From assembly GCF_034675845.1 (NCBI RefSeq), contig NZ_JAUCCU010000001.1, positions 992,001 to 1,056,000 on the forward strand: a stretch of DNA of 64,000 bases. The letters are read 5' to 3'. Source of the stretch: Castellaniella sp. Lineage in GTDB: Bacteria > Pseudomonadota > Gammaproteobacteria > Burkholderiales > Burkholderiaceae_B. Of the stretch, positions 7,230 to 15,867 are shown piece by piece (the first letter of the stretch is position 1; every line of letters begins with the position of its first letter). Position numbers and translations under genes: made by a program. The notes beneath the pieces are model-generated. The model was not told the DNA's origin. It made no database searches and worked only from the letters and a program-made list of their open reading frames with translations.

Positions 7230-9443
7230 TTGGATTTACGCGCGGACAATCATTTCGGCAAATTAAGCGGCGGGCTAGTCACCGCGCTGGCGACACCCTC
7301 CCTGCTACTGGCCTCGGCGACTGCAACGGCGCAGGATGCCGAGCCAACCACCCTGAGTCCCATCAAGGTTGAAGGCACCCGACCTGCGCCTTTCCTGGTC
7401 AAGGAATCCGCCTCGGACAAATTTACAGCGCCCGTACTGGATACGGCCAAATCCCTGCAGATCATCCCGCAGGAACTGATCCAAAGCCAGGCAGCCACCA
7501 CATTGACCGATGTGCTGCGCAATTCCCCCGGCATCACATTCGGGGCCGGCGAAGGCGGCAATCCCCTGGGTGACCGCCCCTTCATCCGAGGCTATGACGC
7601 GCAATCCAGCACCTTTATCGACGGCATGCGCGACATCGGCGCCACGTCACGCGAAGTTTTCAACCTGGAACAGGTCGAGATCATCAAAGGCGCAGACGGT
7701 GCCTATACAGGCCGCGGCGGGGCGGGCGGCAGCATCGACTTGGTCAGCAAGACCGCCAAGCTGCGCGACTTCACCAATGTGTCCCTGGGCGCGGGCTCGG
7801 CCAAATACCTGCGCCAGACCGTGGACAGCAATTGGCAGTTGGGCGAAACCACCGCGTTTCGCCTGAACGCCATGCACCACAACCAGGACGTGGATGGACG
7901 CGATTCCGTGGACTACCGCCGCTGGGGCGTGGCCCCTACGCTCTCCTTCGGCCTGGGCACCCCCACCCGCGTGACGCTCAGCTACTTCCATCTGGAGACC
8001 GACGACACGCCAGACAGCGGTATGCCCTACACCTTGCCGGGGGGTAAGCACATGCGTACCCCGGTCGACGTGGACCGCGATAATTTCTATGGCCTGGACA
8101 GCGACTATCGCCAGACCCGCAACGACATGGGCACGCTGCTGATCGAGCACGACTTCAGCGACACCCTGACCCTGCGCAACCAGACCCGCTACACGCGCGG
8201 CACCCAGCGCTATGTCGTCACGCAACCCGACGACAGCAAGGGCAATGTCAACAATGGCACGGTCTGGCGCCGGGCCAATACCCGCGACAGCCGGGTCAGC
8301 ACCTGGGCCAACCAGACCGAGCTGCTGGGCGAATTCCGCACTGGCCAGTTGAAACACCGCTTCCTGAGCGGCATCGAACTGTCTTCGGAAGACGGACGCA
8401 AGGACGCCCTGGCGGTCAATCGCGGCAAGGCCAACTGCCCCGACGGCATAGGGGCTGCCGGCAACTACACCTGCACCAGCCTGTATGCCCCCAACCCCTC
8501 CGATCCCTGGGTCAATACCCTGAGCGGCGGACCGCTGGGCGAACCCACCTATACGCGTACGCTGACGAAATCCATCTACGCCTTCGATACCATCGAATTT
8601 CATCCTCAGTGGCAGACCACGCTGGGACTGCGGCTGGATGACTACACCACCCGCGTCAATCCCTATGCCGGTGATCGGATCGACCGCCACGATACCTTGC
8701 TGAACTACCAGTTGGGTCTGGTCTACAAGCCCGCTGAAAACGGCAGCATCTACCTGTCTTACGGCACCTCGTCCACCCCGGCAGGCGCAGGCCTGAATGA
8801 AGGCAGCGGAAACTCTGTCACACCTGGCGGACGCACGCCCCTGAATGCCGCCGATACCGCACCGGAGAAAAACCGAACTATTGAACTGGGCACCAAATGG
8901 GACGTGCTGGACGGCAAGCTAGGATTGACCGCAGCCATCTTCCGGGTCGAAACCACCAACGCCCGCATCACGGATGCCTACGGCCTGTACACCATGGGCG
9001 GCGACCGTCGGGTCGATGGCTTCGAGCTGGGCTTTTCCGGCAGCGTGACCCCACAATGGCAGGTCTACGGGGGCTATACCTACCTGAAAAGCCGCATTGG
9101 GGAAAATGGGGCAAACAGCCAATATGAAGGCAATGCCTTCCCCAATACCCCGGAGAGCAGCTTCAGCCTGTGGAATACCTATGCCTTTACGCCGCAGTTG
9201 AGTGCCGGGCTGGGCGCCTACTACGTTGACCAACAATTCGGCAACGAGGCCAACACCATCAGCATCCCTTCCTACTGGCGCTTCGATGCCATGGTGGGCT
9301 ACCAGTTCAGCAAAACCGTCGATCTGCAGGTCAACGTCAACAATCTCGCCAACAAGACTTATTACGACAAGGCCTACGCGTCACACTACGCCTCGATTGC
9401 GCCGGGACGCTCAGCAGTGGCCACGCTTAACCTGCATTTCTGA
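7230..9443 (+). CDS. TonB-dependent catecholate siderophore receptor (Fiu/PiuA type)
   Basis: A 737-residue outer-membrane receptor. It has an N-terminal signal region (about 1-34, cleavage near ATAQ/DAEP), a plug domain (about 60-175, including LTDVLRNSPGITF, FIRGYDAQ and EQVEIIKG) and a 22-strand barrel ending in the terminal Phe of TLNLHF. The plug signatures and its partners (a PiuC dioxygenase and a Sel1 protein) match the Fiu/PiuA receptors for catecholate siderophores. The start is a TTG at 7230, supported by GGAG 6 nt upstream. The stop overlaps the next gene (TGATG), which indicates translational coupling. The exact ligand cannot be read from the sequence. Confidence 0.9.
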   Translation: MDLRADNHFGKLSGGLVTALATPSLLLASATATAQDAEPTTLSPIKVEGTRPAPFLVKESASDKFTAPVLDTAKSLQIIPQELIQSQAATTLTDVLRNSPGITFGAGEGGNPLGDRPFIRGYDAQSSTFIDGMRDIGATSREVFNLEQVEIIKGADGAYTGRGGAGGSIDLVSKTAKLRDFTNVSLGAGSAKYLRQTVDSNWQLGETTAFRLNAMHHNQDVDGRDSVDYRRWGVAPTLSFGLGTPTRVTLSYFHLETDDTPDSGMPYTLPGGKHMRTPVDVDRDNFYGLDSDYRQTRNDMGTLLIEHDFSDTLTLRNQTRYTRGTQRYVVTQPDDSKGNVNNGTVWRRANTRDSRVSTWANQTELLGEFRTGQLKHRFLSGIELSSEDGRKDALAVNRGKANCPDGIGAAGNYTCTSLYAPNPSDPWVNTLSGGPLGEPTYTRTLTKSIYAFDTIEFHPQWQTTLGLRLDDYTTRVNPYAGDRIDRHDTLLNYQLGLVYKPAENGSIYLSYGTSSTPAGAGLNEGSGNSVTPGGRTPLNAADTAPEKNRTIELGTKWDVLDGKLGLTAAIFRVETTNARITDAYGLYTMGGDRRVDGFELGFSGSVTPQWQVYGGYTYLKSRIGENGANSQYEGNAFPNTPESSFSLWNTYAFTPQLSAGLGAYYVDQQFGNEANTISIPSYWRFDAMVGYQFSKTVDLQVNVNNLANKTYYDKAYASHYASIAPGRSAVATLNLHF

Positions 9444-10303
9444 TGCCTACGACAGCCTCACCCGCAACCCAGCAGAGTGCCGCCCTGACAGGCGCCTCTC
9501 TGCTGAACAAGCACTCTATCGATCAATTACCGCCTGAACGCTTGGCGGTCCGATTGACCAGACTTCTGGCGGGTCCCCCCGGCCCGGCTGCCGCCGCCTT
9601 GCATCGCGCGGCCCAAGGCGGGGTGGTGCAGGCACAACTGGTGTACGGTCAATGGTTGCTGGACGGGCGCGGCGTCACCCGCAATCCAAACCAGGCCGTA
9701 CAGTGGTTTGCATACGCTGCCCGCCATGGCGAACCCATGGCCTTGAATATGCTGGGCCAATGCCACGCACACGGCTGGGGTGTTGACCGCAACCCGCTGA
9801 TGGCGGCGTACTGGTTTCGGTTGGCAGCCCTGGGCAGCCTGGACTGGGGCATGTACAACTACGCCACTGCGCTGGCCCTGGGCCAAGGGGTGGAGACAGA
9901 CCACCCTGCCGCGCTGGGCTGGTTTGAAAAAGCCGCTGCCCTGGGCCATGCCAAATCCATGAATATGGTAGGCAGCTTCCACGAAGACGGCTGGGCCGTT
10001 ACGCAGAACCAGGACATCGCCCTGCAATGGTACCGGCAAGCTGCCGAAGGCGGCGACTTTCGCGGCCAGTTCAATACGGCCCGATTATTGCTGGAGCGCG
10101 GAGAGGCCCAAGCGGCCCTGTCTTGGCTGGCGCATGTGCCGGACACCGCTACCCCGGCTTTTTTACGCCAGGCCGCCCACTGGCTGCAATCATCCCTGAA
10201 TCATCCGACATCTATCCCCGCTGCGGTCCAGGCGCCCCTGGCTGCGCTGATCCGGCAATACCACGACAAGGCTGTCTTGCACCATGCTGATCACCCTGCC
10301 TGA
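9443..10303 (+). CDS. Sel1-like repeat (tetratricopeptide-like) protein in iron-uptake operon
   Basis: A 286-residue protein with about five Sel1-like repeats between residues 50 and 210. The repeats have the pattern A-L--G-----G-GV--N---A--WF--AA--G, for example YGQWLLDGRGVTRN and LGQCHAHGWGVDRN. No signal peptide is evident, so it is probably cytosolic. The start overlaps the receptor stop by one base and the end overlaps the dioxygenase gene by 20 bases, so the three are one transcript. Sel1 proteins are protein-interaction scaffolds. A Sel1 gene with piuC beside a receptor is also known in Pseudomonas, but its role there is unclear to me. Confidence 0.85.
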   Translation: MPTTASPATQQSAALTGASLLNKHSIDQLPPERLAVRLTRLLAGPPGPAAAALHRAAQGGVVQAQLVYGQWLLDGRGVTRNPNQAVQWFAYAARHGEPMALNMLGQCHAHGWGVDRNPLMAAYWFRLAALGSLDWGMYNYATALALGQGVETDHPAALGWFEKAAALGHAKSMNMVGSFHEDGWAVTQNQDIALQWYRQAAEGGDFRGQFNTARLLLERGEAQAALSWLAHVPDTATPAFLRQAAHWLQSSLNHPTSIPAAVQAPLAALIRQYHDKAVLHHADHPA

Positions 10304-11009
10304 TCTTCTCAAGCCGGAATTGGTATGCCAGTGCCGACAAGCCCTGGAAGCCGCCGACTGGACGGCTGGCAGCCTCACGGCTGGGCACGTGGCCGCCCAT
10401 GTCAAGGCCAACCGCCAGTTGGCCCTGGACGATCCCATCGGCCTGCAGATCGGCCAACGCATCACCCAGGCCCTGAACCAACATCCGGTCTTTCAATCCG
10501 CCGCCTTGCCGGCGCGCATCCTGCCGCCGCGCTTCAACCGCTATGAAGGCGGTGAACACTACGGCGATCACATCGACAACGCGATATTCCGGGTTCCCGT
10601 GATCGAACGGGCAGGCGCTGCCAGCATAGGCTATCGCGTCGCGCCGCCCGATATGCTGCGCACGGATATCTCCACCACGGTATTTTTCAGTCACCCTGAT
10701 GAATACGAAGGCGGCGAACTGATTATCCAGGATACCTACGGTGAGCAGCGCATCAAGCTACCCGCCGGTCAGGCGGTGGTCTACCCCGGCACCAGCCTGC
10801 ATCAAGTCACGCCAGTCACTCGGGGCGTGCGCTATGGGGCTTTTTTCTGGACCCAGAGCCTGGTGCGCGACGATACGCGCCGCAGTATTCTGCTGCAGCA
10901 GGATATCGCCATCCAGCGCCTGATCCAGGCTGGCGGCGACCCGACCATCGTCAGCCAGTTGACCGGGGTCTATCACAACCTGCTGCGCCAGTGGGCCGAA
11001 ACCTGCTGA
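10284..11009 (+). CDS. piuC: PKHD-type Fe(II)/2-oxoglutarate dioxygenase (PiuC/YbiX)
   Basis: A 241-residue 2-oxoglutarate- and Fe(II)-dependent hydroxylase of the YbiX/PiuC family (usual length about 225). The double-stranded beta-helix core shows the facial triad His96, Asp98 (GDHID) and His173 (SLHQVTP), with the 2-oxoglutarate-binding Arg in TRGVRYGAF. Members are encoded with catecholate receptors, are iron regulated, and affect susceptibility to siderophore-conjugated drugs; the natural substrate is not established. Translation probably reinitiates from within the Sel1 gene. It is the last gene of the operon and converges on serB with a 33-bp gap. Confidence 0.92.
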   Translation: MLITLPDLLKPELVCQCRQALEAADWTAGSLTAGHVAAHVKANRQLALDDPIGLQIGQRITQALNQHPVFQSAALPARILPPRFNRYEGGEHYGDHIDNAIFRVPVIERAGAASIGYRVAPPDMLRTDISTTVFFSHPDEYEGGELIIQDTYGEQRIKLPAGQAVVYPGTSLHQVTPVTRGVRYGAFFWTQSLVRDDTRRSILLQQDIAIQRLIQAGGDPTIVSQLTGVYHNLLRQWAETC

Positions 11010-11042
11010 CGCCAGGCCGATCAGACCCGCCTGATGAACAGC

Positions 11043-11894
11043 CTAATGCTGACGCCGAAACCAGTTCAGCACCGCATCCAGCGGACTGACGTTCAGGGAG
11101 AACCGCGCCTGGGCGCGCACCACGGGCTTGGCCCGGTAAGCCACCGAGTAATAAGCGAGGCCCATCATCTGCAAATCGTTGGCACCATCCCCCAGCACAA
11201 TAATCTGCTCGGGACTCGCCCCCAGAGATCCGGCCATGGTCTGCACGTGACGGGCTTTTGCGGCCTCATCCAGAATCTCGCCCAGCACCCGCCCCGTCAG
11301 TACGCCATCCACGACCTCCAGCGTATTGGCGTGGGCCGCATCCAGCATCAGGCCGCGCCGCAGGCGCTCGGTAAAGAAGGTAAAGCCCCCCGACACCAGC
11401 AGCGTCTTCAGGCCGTGTTCGCGTGCCGACTGGATCAATTTCTCAGCCCCCGGATTGAGTCGCAAGCGCTGAGAAAAAACCTGTTCCAGCGCGGATTCCG
11501 GCACACCTTCCAGCAGGGCCACCCGCCGCCGCAAACTATCGGCGAAATCGCGGATTTCGCCCCGCATACTGGCTTCGGTAATCGCAGCCACCTGCGCCTT
11601 GCGGCCCACGACATCGGCGATTTCATCAATGCATTCGATATTGATCAGCGTCGAATCCATGTCCATGGCCAACAGCTTGCAATCCGCGAAGCGATGCACC
11701 TCATCCAGCCAGGCCGCATCCATCCGCGCCGTCTGAGCCATCGCCAGGACCTCGGCCTGGGTGGACGGGTCGACATTCAGCAGGCGATAGGCAGTCGGCC
11801 CCATTTCCTGGACGCCCTCGGCGCAGGCCATCGCCGCCAGCCGTTCGATATCCGCAGCCAACAGGCTCGGAGCCTGCAAGATAATATGTGCCAT
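11043..11894 (-). CDS. serB: Phosphoserine phosphatase SerB
   Basis: A 283-residue HAD phosphatase completing serine synthesis by dephosphorylating phosphoserine. A degenerate N-terminal regulatory segment (1-70) precedes motif I, DMDSTLINIECIDEIAD, with nucleophile Asp78 and acid/base Asp80. Motif II is the Ser in LLVSGGFTFF, and motif IV is GDGANDLQMM near residue 226. Size and motifs match SerB of beta- and gammaproteobacteria. It is transcribed away from the alpha-hydroxy-acid oxidase gene, whose start is 58 bp upstream on the other strand. Confidence 0.95.
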   Translation of the reverse strand: MAHIILQAPSLLAADIERLAAMACAEGVQEMGPTAYRLLNVDPSTQAEVLAMAQTARMDAAWLDEVHRFADCKLLAMDMDSTLINIECIDEIADVVGRKAQVAAITEASMRGEIRDFADSLRRRVALLEGVPESALEQVFSQRLRLNPGAEKLIQSAREHGLKTLLVSGGFTFFTERLRRGLMLDAAHANTLEVVDGVLTGRVLGEILDEAAKARHVQTMAGSLGASPEQIIVLGDGANDLQMMGLAYYSVAYRAKPVVRAQARFSLNVSPLDAVLNWFRRQH

Positions 11895-11951
11895 GAATCC
11901 ATGCCTCCGCTATAGTGCGCGGCTATTTTACCCGTCCCCACCAATCACACC

Positions 11952-13076
11952 ATGCCCGCTTCTGCCTTGCCTCCCAATTGCGCTCAGGATTACGCCGTCC
12001 TGGCCCAACAACAGCTGGACCCTGCTACCTGGGCCTGGTTAGAGTCGGGCGGCGCTGATGAAATCACGGCCCGCGCCAACCAGGCGGCCTACGCCAGACG
12101 GCACCTGCGCAGCCGGGTACTGCGACCACTGGCGGGTGCCCATACACGACTGAATCTGGCGGGTCTGGCCCTGCACCACCCCATTTTGATTGCCCCCACG
12201 GCGTGGCACGGCCTGGTGCACCCGGAGGCAGAGTCCGCCACTGCCCTGGCTGCCGCCGCCACCCACACGCCCTACATCGTCAGCGCCCAATCGGGCACCC
12301 CGATTGAAACCCTGGCCACCCTGCCCGGGCCACCCTGTCTGTGGTTTCAGTTGTATGCCCAGACCCGACGCGAGGACACCCTGGCCCTGGCCCTGCGCGC
12401 GCTGGCCGCAGGCGCCAGGGCGCTGGTGCTGACGGTGGACGCGCCGGTCAATGGCGTGCGCAATGCCGAACAACGCAGCGGATTCCGTCTACCCGACTCT
12501 ATCCGGTCCGTGCATTTGCAAGGCCTGTCGCCCGCCACCGCACGGCCGGTGCCCCCCGGCGGCAGTCCTTTGTTCGACAGCGGCCTGCTGGACGCAGCCC
12601 CCACCTGGGACGACATCGCCAGTCTGCGCGCACAATTGCCCGGCACACCCCTATGGCTGAAAGGCATTCTGGACCCGGATGACGCCTTGATGGCATTGGA
12701 TCGACAGATTGACGGCATTATTGTTTCGAATCACGGCGGCAGATGCCTGGACACCTTGCCCGCCACCCTGGACGCCCTGCCTGGCATCGCCAGCGTTGTC
12801 CAAGGCCGCGTTCCCATCCTGCTGGATGGCGGCATCCGGCGCGGCACCGACATCCTGAAGGCCCTGGCCCTGGGGGCTCAGGCTGTCCTGCTGGGCCGCT
12901 CCATTCTGCATGCCCTGGCAGCCGGGGGCGCCCCTGCCGTGGCCCATTTGATCCAGACACTGCGCGGGGAGCTGGAAGTCGCCATGGCCCTGACGGGCTG
13001 CCGCACCCTGGCCGATATCAGCCCGGACAGTCTGCTGTCAACAGACTGTCCAATGCGCTCTGCTCAACCGCGCTGA
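11952..13076 (+). CDS. FMN-dependent alpha-hydroxy-acid oxidase/dehydrogenase
   Basis: A 374-residue TIM-barrel flavoprotein of the lactate oxidase / glycolate oxidase / LldD family. Visible signatures are PILIAPTAWHGLVHPE near the N-terminus, WLKGI with the FMN-contacting Lys, SNHGGR (about 259-264) whose His is the active-site base, and DGGIRRGTDILKALALGA, which binds the FMN phosphate. It oxidises an L-2-hydroxy acid to the 2-oxo acid; lactate is a reasonable guess but specificity cannot be read here. It has no membrane-anchoring segment. The last 13 bases overlap the end of the convergent chemotaxis gene. Confidence 0.85.
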   Translation: MPASALPPNCAQDYAVLAQQQLDPATWAWLESGGADEITARANQAAYARRHLRSRVLRPLAGAHTRLNLAGLALHHPILIAPTAWHGLVHPEAESATALAAAATHTPYIVSAQSGTPIETLATLPGPPCLWFQLYAQTRREDTLALALRALAAGARALVLTVDAPVNGVRNAEQRSGFRLPDSIRSVHLQGLSPATARPVPPGGSPLFDSGLLDAAPTWDDIASLRAQLPGTPLWLKGILDPDDALMALDRQIDGIIVSNHGGRCLDTLPATLDALPGIASVVQGRVPILLDGGIRRGTDILKALALGAQAVLLGRSILHALAAGGAPAVAHLIQTLRGELEVAMALTGCRTLADISPDSLLSTDCPMRSAQPR

Positions 13077-15079
13077 TAGGCAAGCCGTGCCGCGCCATCG
13101 ATGGGCAACGTCTGATCGTCATGCAGCTGAAAGCTGGACACCAACTGCAGCAAGGTGTCCGCCTGGGTCTGCAGGCTGGCGGCAGCCGTAGCCGAGTGTT
13201 CGACCAGGCTGGCATTTTGGCGGGTAACCCCGTCCATCTGCATGATGGCCGTATTGATTTCCTCGATGCCGGAGGCCTGTTCGCGGCTGGCGGCGCTGAT
13301 TTCGCCCACTATATTTGTGACCTGGTGAATAGCCGCGACGATTTCCTGCATGGTCGCCCCGGCGTGATCTGCCTGCTCATTGCCTTTATGACTGGAAGCC
13401 ACCGATGCCTCGATCAGCAACTTGATTTCCTTGGCCGCCGATGCGCTACGCTGGGCTAAGGCTCGGACCTCGGAGGCCACCACGGCAAAGCCGCGCCCTT
13501 GTTCACCGGCGCGCGCGGCCTCGACGGCCGCATTGAGCGCCAGAATATTGGTCTGGAAGGCAATGCTGTCGATCACGCTGATAATGTCGACAACCTGCTG
13601 AGCCTTGCCATTGATCTCGCCCATGGTGCCGACCAGCTCAGCCACAATCACCCCGCCGTTGCTGGCGATCTGTGCCGCATTATTGGCCAGCGTATTGGCC
13701 TGCCGGGCATTATCGGCATTCTGGCGCACGGTGGCAGTGAACTCCTCCATGGTGGCGGCGGTCTCTGCCAGCGAACTGGCCTGCTGTTCTGTGCGTGCGG
13801 ACAGATTGAGGTTTCCGCTATTGATCTGCCCCGAGGCAGTCGCCACATTGCGGGCGCCAGTACGCACCCGCGCAATCATATCAATCAGGCTGGACTGCAT
13901 GGTGCGCAGGTGATACATCAGACTGAAATCATCCTGGCTCTGCACCTGGACCGTGTGCGTCAAATCCCCCTGGGCCACATGCATGACCAGACGATTGGCC
14001 TCGGCTGGTTCGCCCCCCAGGGGACGCAGCACCAGGCGGCCAATCGCCCCGCTCAGGCAAAGTACCGTCAAGATGACGCTCAGCAGGCCCAAACCCGCTG
14101 AAAGCCACTGCAGGCTACGTACATCCTTCAAAACCTGGTCATTCGGCAAGGTCACGGCAAACGCCCAGGGCGCTGTCACACCCGGAAAATAAACGGGCAC
14201 CTGAATCACCGTGGCCTCGGTTTTGAGCAAGGGGTCATACAAGCGTGTGGCCAGGGTGCCTCCCTCGGCGATGGTGCTCAGGGCTGCCTCAAGATCCGCT
14301 GGGCTAAGGCCCAGGTCTTCGCTAAGACGCACGCCCAACAGGCTGCTATCACGGTCACCCGCAAAATACCCCTGATTGGACAGCAGGCTGGCATAGCCGG
14401 TTTCAAAAGGCTGCAGTTGACTGACGACCTGCTGCAGACTGGCCAGATCAATGTCGATGTCGACCGCCCCCACCCAAACCCCCTGCCTGAAAATTGGCGC
14501 GGAAATTGTGGCCACCAGTACGGTGCGGCCATCTTCAGTGCGCATGGTTGGGTCACTGACGGTCATGTCGCCAGTCTTCTGCGGACTCAAGCCAGCGTCC
14601 AACTGGCCAACGCGATCCGCAGCCGCCTGGACAATGCTGCCGTCAGGCTGGCGATCCAGGCGTATCTGATAGGGCTGGTCTGTATCCTGCGATGCTGCGC
14701 CCACGGGCTGAGCCCCATGCCCGCCAAAGGCATTGGATTCCCAGGCCACCCGCACGCTCAGATAGGCTGTCTGCTGTTGCAGCACTTGTCGCACCAGGGC
14801 GACGGCCTGGGCACGACCTGCCGCACCGGCTGCGCCGAGGACATCCAGAGCGACTGTCAGCGTGCGGGCGGTTTCCACCGCCTGACGCATCTGCTCTGTG
14901 GCGTCCATCCCTTCGCTGCGGGCTAACTCTGTGCCATAGCGCGTGGCGCTATCAAGCTGGAAATGGGCGGCCTTACGGGTAAAGACTGTCAGCGTGATTG
15001 CAAAACCAGCAATCACGATGCAGGCGACAATCAGCATGAGTTGCTGACGCAACGTGAATCGATGAAACAGGGTTTTCAT
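13064..15079 (-). CDS. Methyl-accepting chemotaxis protein with periplasmic Cache sensor
   Basis: A 671-residue chemoreceptor. TM1 (about 11-31), a roughly 300-residue periplasmic region resembling a double Cache sensor, TM2 (about 330-352), a HAMP domain, and a cytoplasmic coiled coil with the kinase-control tip AVEAARAGEQGRGFAVVASE near 515-535. The sensor probably binds a small ligand such as an amino acid or organic acid. No C-terminal pentapeptide for CheR/CheB is visible. The start at 15079 gives MKTLFHRFTLRQQLMLIVAC; a start three codons earlier is less convincing. It is alone, with no other che genes nearby. Its 3' end overlaps the convergent oxidase gene. Confidence 0.93.
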   Translation of the reverse strand: MKTLFHRFTLRQQLMLIVACIVIAGFAITLTVFTRKAAHFQLDSATRYGTELARSEGMDATEQMRQAVETARTLTVALDVLGAAGAAGRAQAVALVRQVLQQQTAYLSVRVAWESNAFGGHGAQPVGAASQDTDQPYQIRLDRQPDGSIVQAAADRVGQLDAGLSPQKTGDMTVSDPTMRTEDGRTVLVATISAPIFRQGVWVGAVDIDIDLASLQQVVSQLQPFETGYASLLSNQGYFAGDRDSSLLGVRLSEDLGLSPADLEAALSTIAEGGTLATRLYDPLLKTEATVIQVPVYFPGVTAPWAFAVTLPNDQVLKDVRSLQWLSAGLGLLSVILTVLCLSGAIGRLVLRPLGGEPAEANRLVMHVAQGDLTHTVQVQSQDDFSLMYHLRTMQSSLIDMIARVRTGARNVATASGQINSGNLNLSARTEQQASSLAETAATMEEFTATVRQNADNARQANTLANNAAQIASNGGVIVAELVGTMGEINGKAQQVVDIISVIDSIAFQTNILALNAAVEAARAGEQGRGFAVVASEVRALAQRSASAAKEIKLLIEASVASSHKGNEQADHAGATMQEIVAAIHQVTNIVGEISAASREQASGIEEINTAIMQMDGVTRQNASLVEHSATAAASLQTQADTLLQLVSSFQLHDDQTLPIDGAARLAYQRG

Positions 15080-15289
15080 GGCAATCAATAAGTCTCTGGT
15101 GTTTCAGCGGGAAAATTTACCGGATGACCAAATACACTGAGCTAAATAATGAAGACAATCGGGCCAGATAGAATCTTATAGGACGGGCTGAGCACAGATT
15201 TGCACAAGCCTGCCAGGAACTTTATCCCTGGCTGTCATCAGGCTGAAAAAAGCCAGATCTCGAAAGAATCACGGCCAGCCTGATATCTT

Positions 15290-15847
15290 TCAGCGACGAC
15301 GACGCTGCAACAGGTAATGCCAGACAAAACCAGGATATCCCAGCACCAGGAACAGGGCAAGCGTCACCGCATAGAATTCCCAACCCTGGGGAAACGCGTT
15401 GCCCAGGTCGAGTTCCAGCGTAAAGCCTATCGTGCCGATCAACAGATAGCCGACCAGCGCCTCTAGGAAGCGATCAATAAAGGGCTTGGGATCGATAGGC
15501 TTGCCCCGCAGCGCAGGATCGGTATCCGCCACCTGATGCGTCCGCGCCAATATTCCCGGCAAAGACAACAGTACGAACAGCAACACCAGGCTGACCAGCA
15601 ATTTGACGATGAAGAATAAATTGCCCACGCCGCCAAAAGCCCCACCCACCAGGCGCAGAGTGCCCCAGGCCCACAAGGCCAGCAAGGCCAGAAATCCCAG
15701 TGCAGAAACCCAGCGCATCAGCCCGCCAAACGACTGCAGCGTCCGCCCCCATGGCCAGGGGGCCAAGGGGCGGTCGATCAGAAACGGTAGATTGGCCAGT
15801 GCCAAAGCACCCAGAATGACCAGCCAGACTGAAAAATCAAGGGGCAT
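15290..15847 (-). CDS. Enlarged DUF2818 family membrane protein downstream of nuoN
   Basis: A 185-residue integral membrane protein, 20 bp after nuoN and probably the last gene of the complex I transcript. Residues 1-26 (VWLVILGALALANLPFLIDR) and about 120-180 (GYLLIGTIGFTLE, GNAFPQGWEFYAVTLALFLV, YPGFVWHYL) match the DUF2818 protein that follows nuoN in many betaproteobacteria. As I recall the family it is about 100 residues; here roughly 80 extra residues with two further hydrophobic helices (about 45-65 and 72-98) sit between the halves. The role is unknown; an accessory role for complex I is only suggested by position. Confidence 0.8.
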   Translation of the reverse strand: MPLDFSVWLVILGALALANLPFLIDRPLAPWPWGRTLQSFGGLMRWVSALGFLALLALWAWGTLRLVGGAFGGVGNLFFIVKLLVSLVLLFVLLSLPGILARTHQVADTDPALRGKPIDPKPFIDRFLEALVGYLLIGTIGFTLELDLGNAFPQGWEFYAVTLALFLVLGYPGFVWHYLLQRRRR

Positions 15848-15867
15848 AGAACCAACCTAAACTGGCA

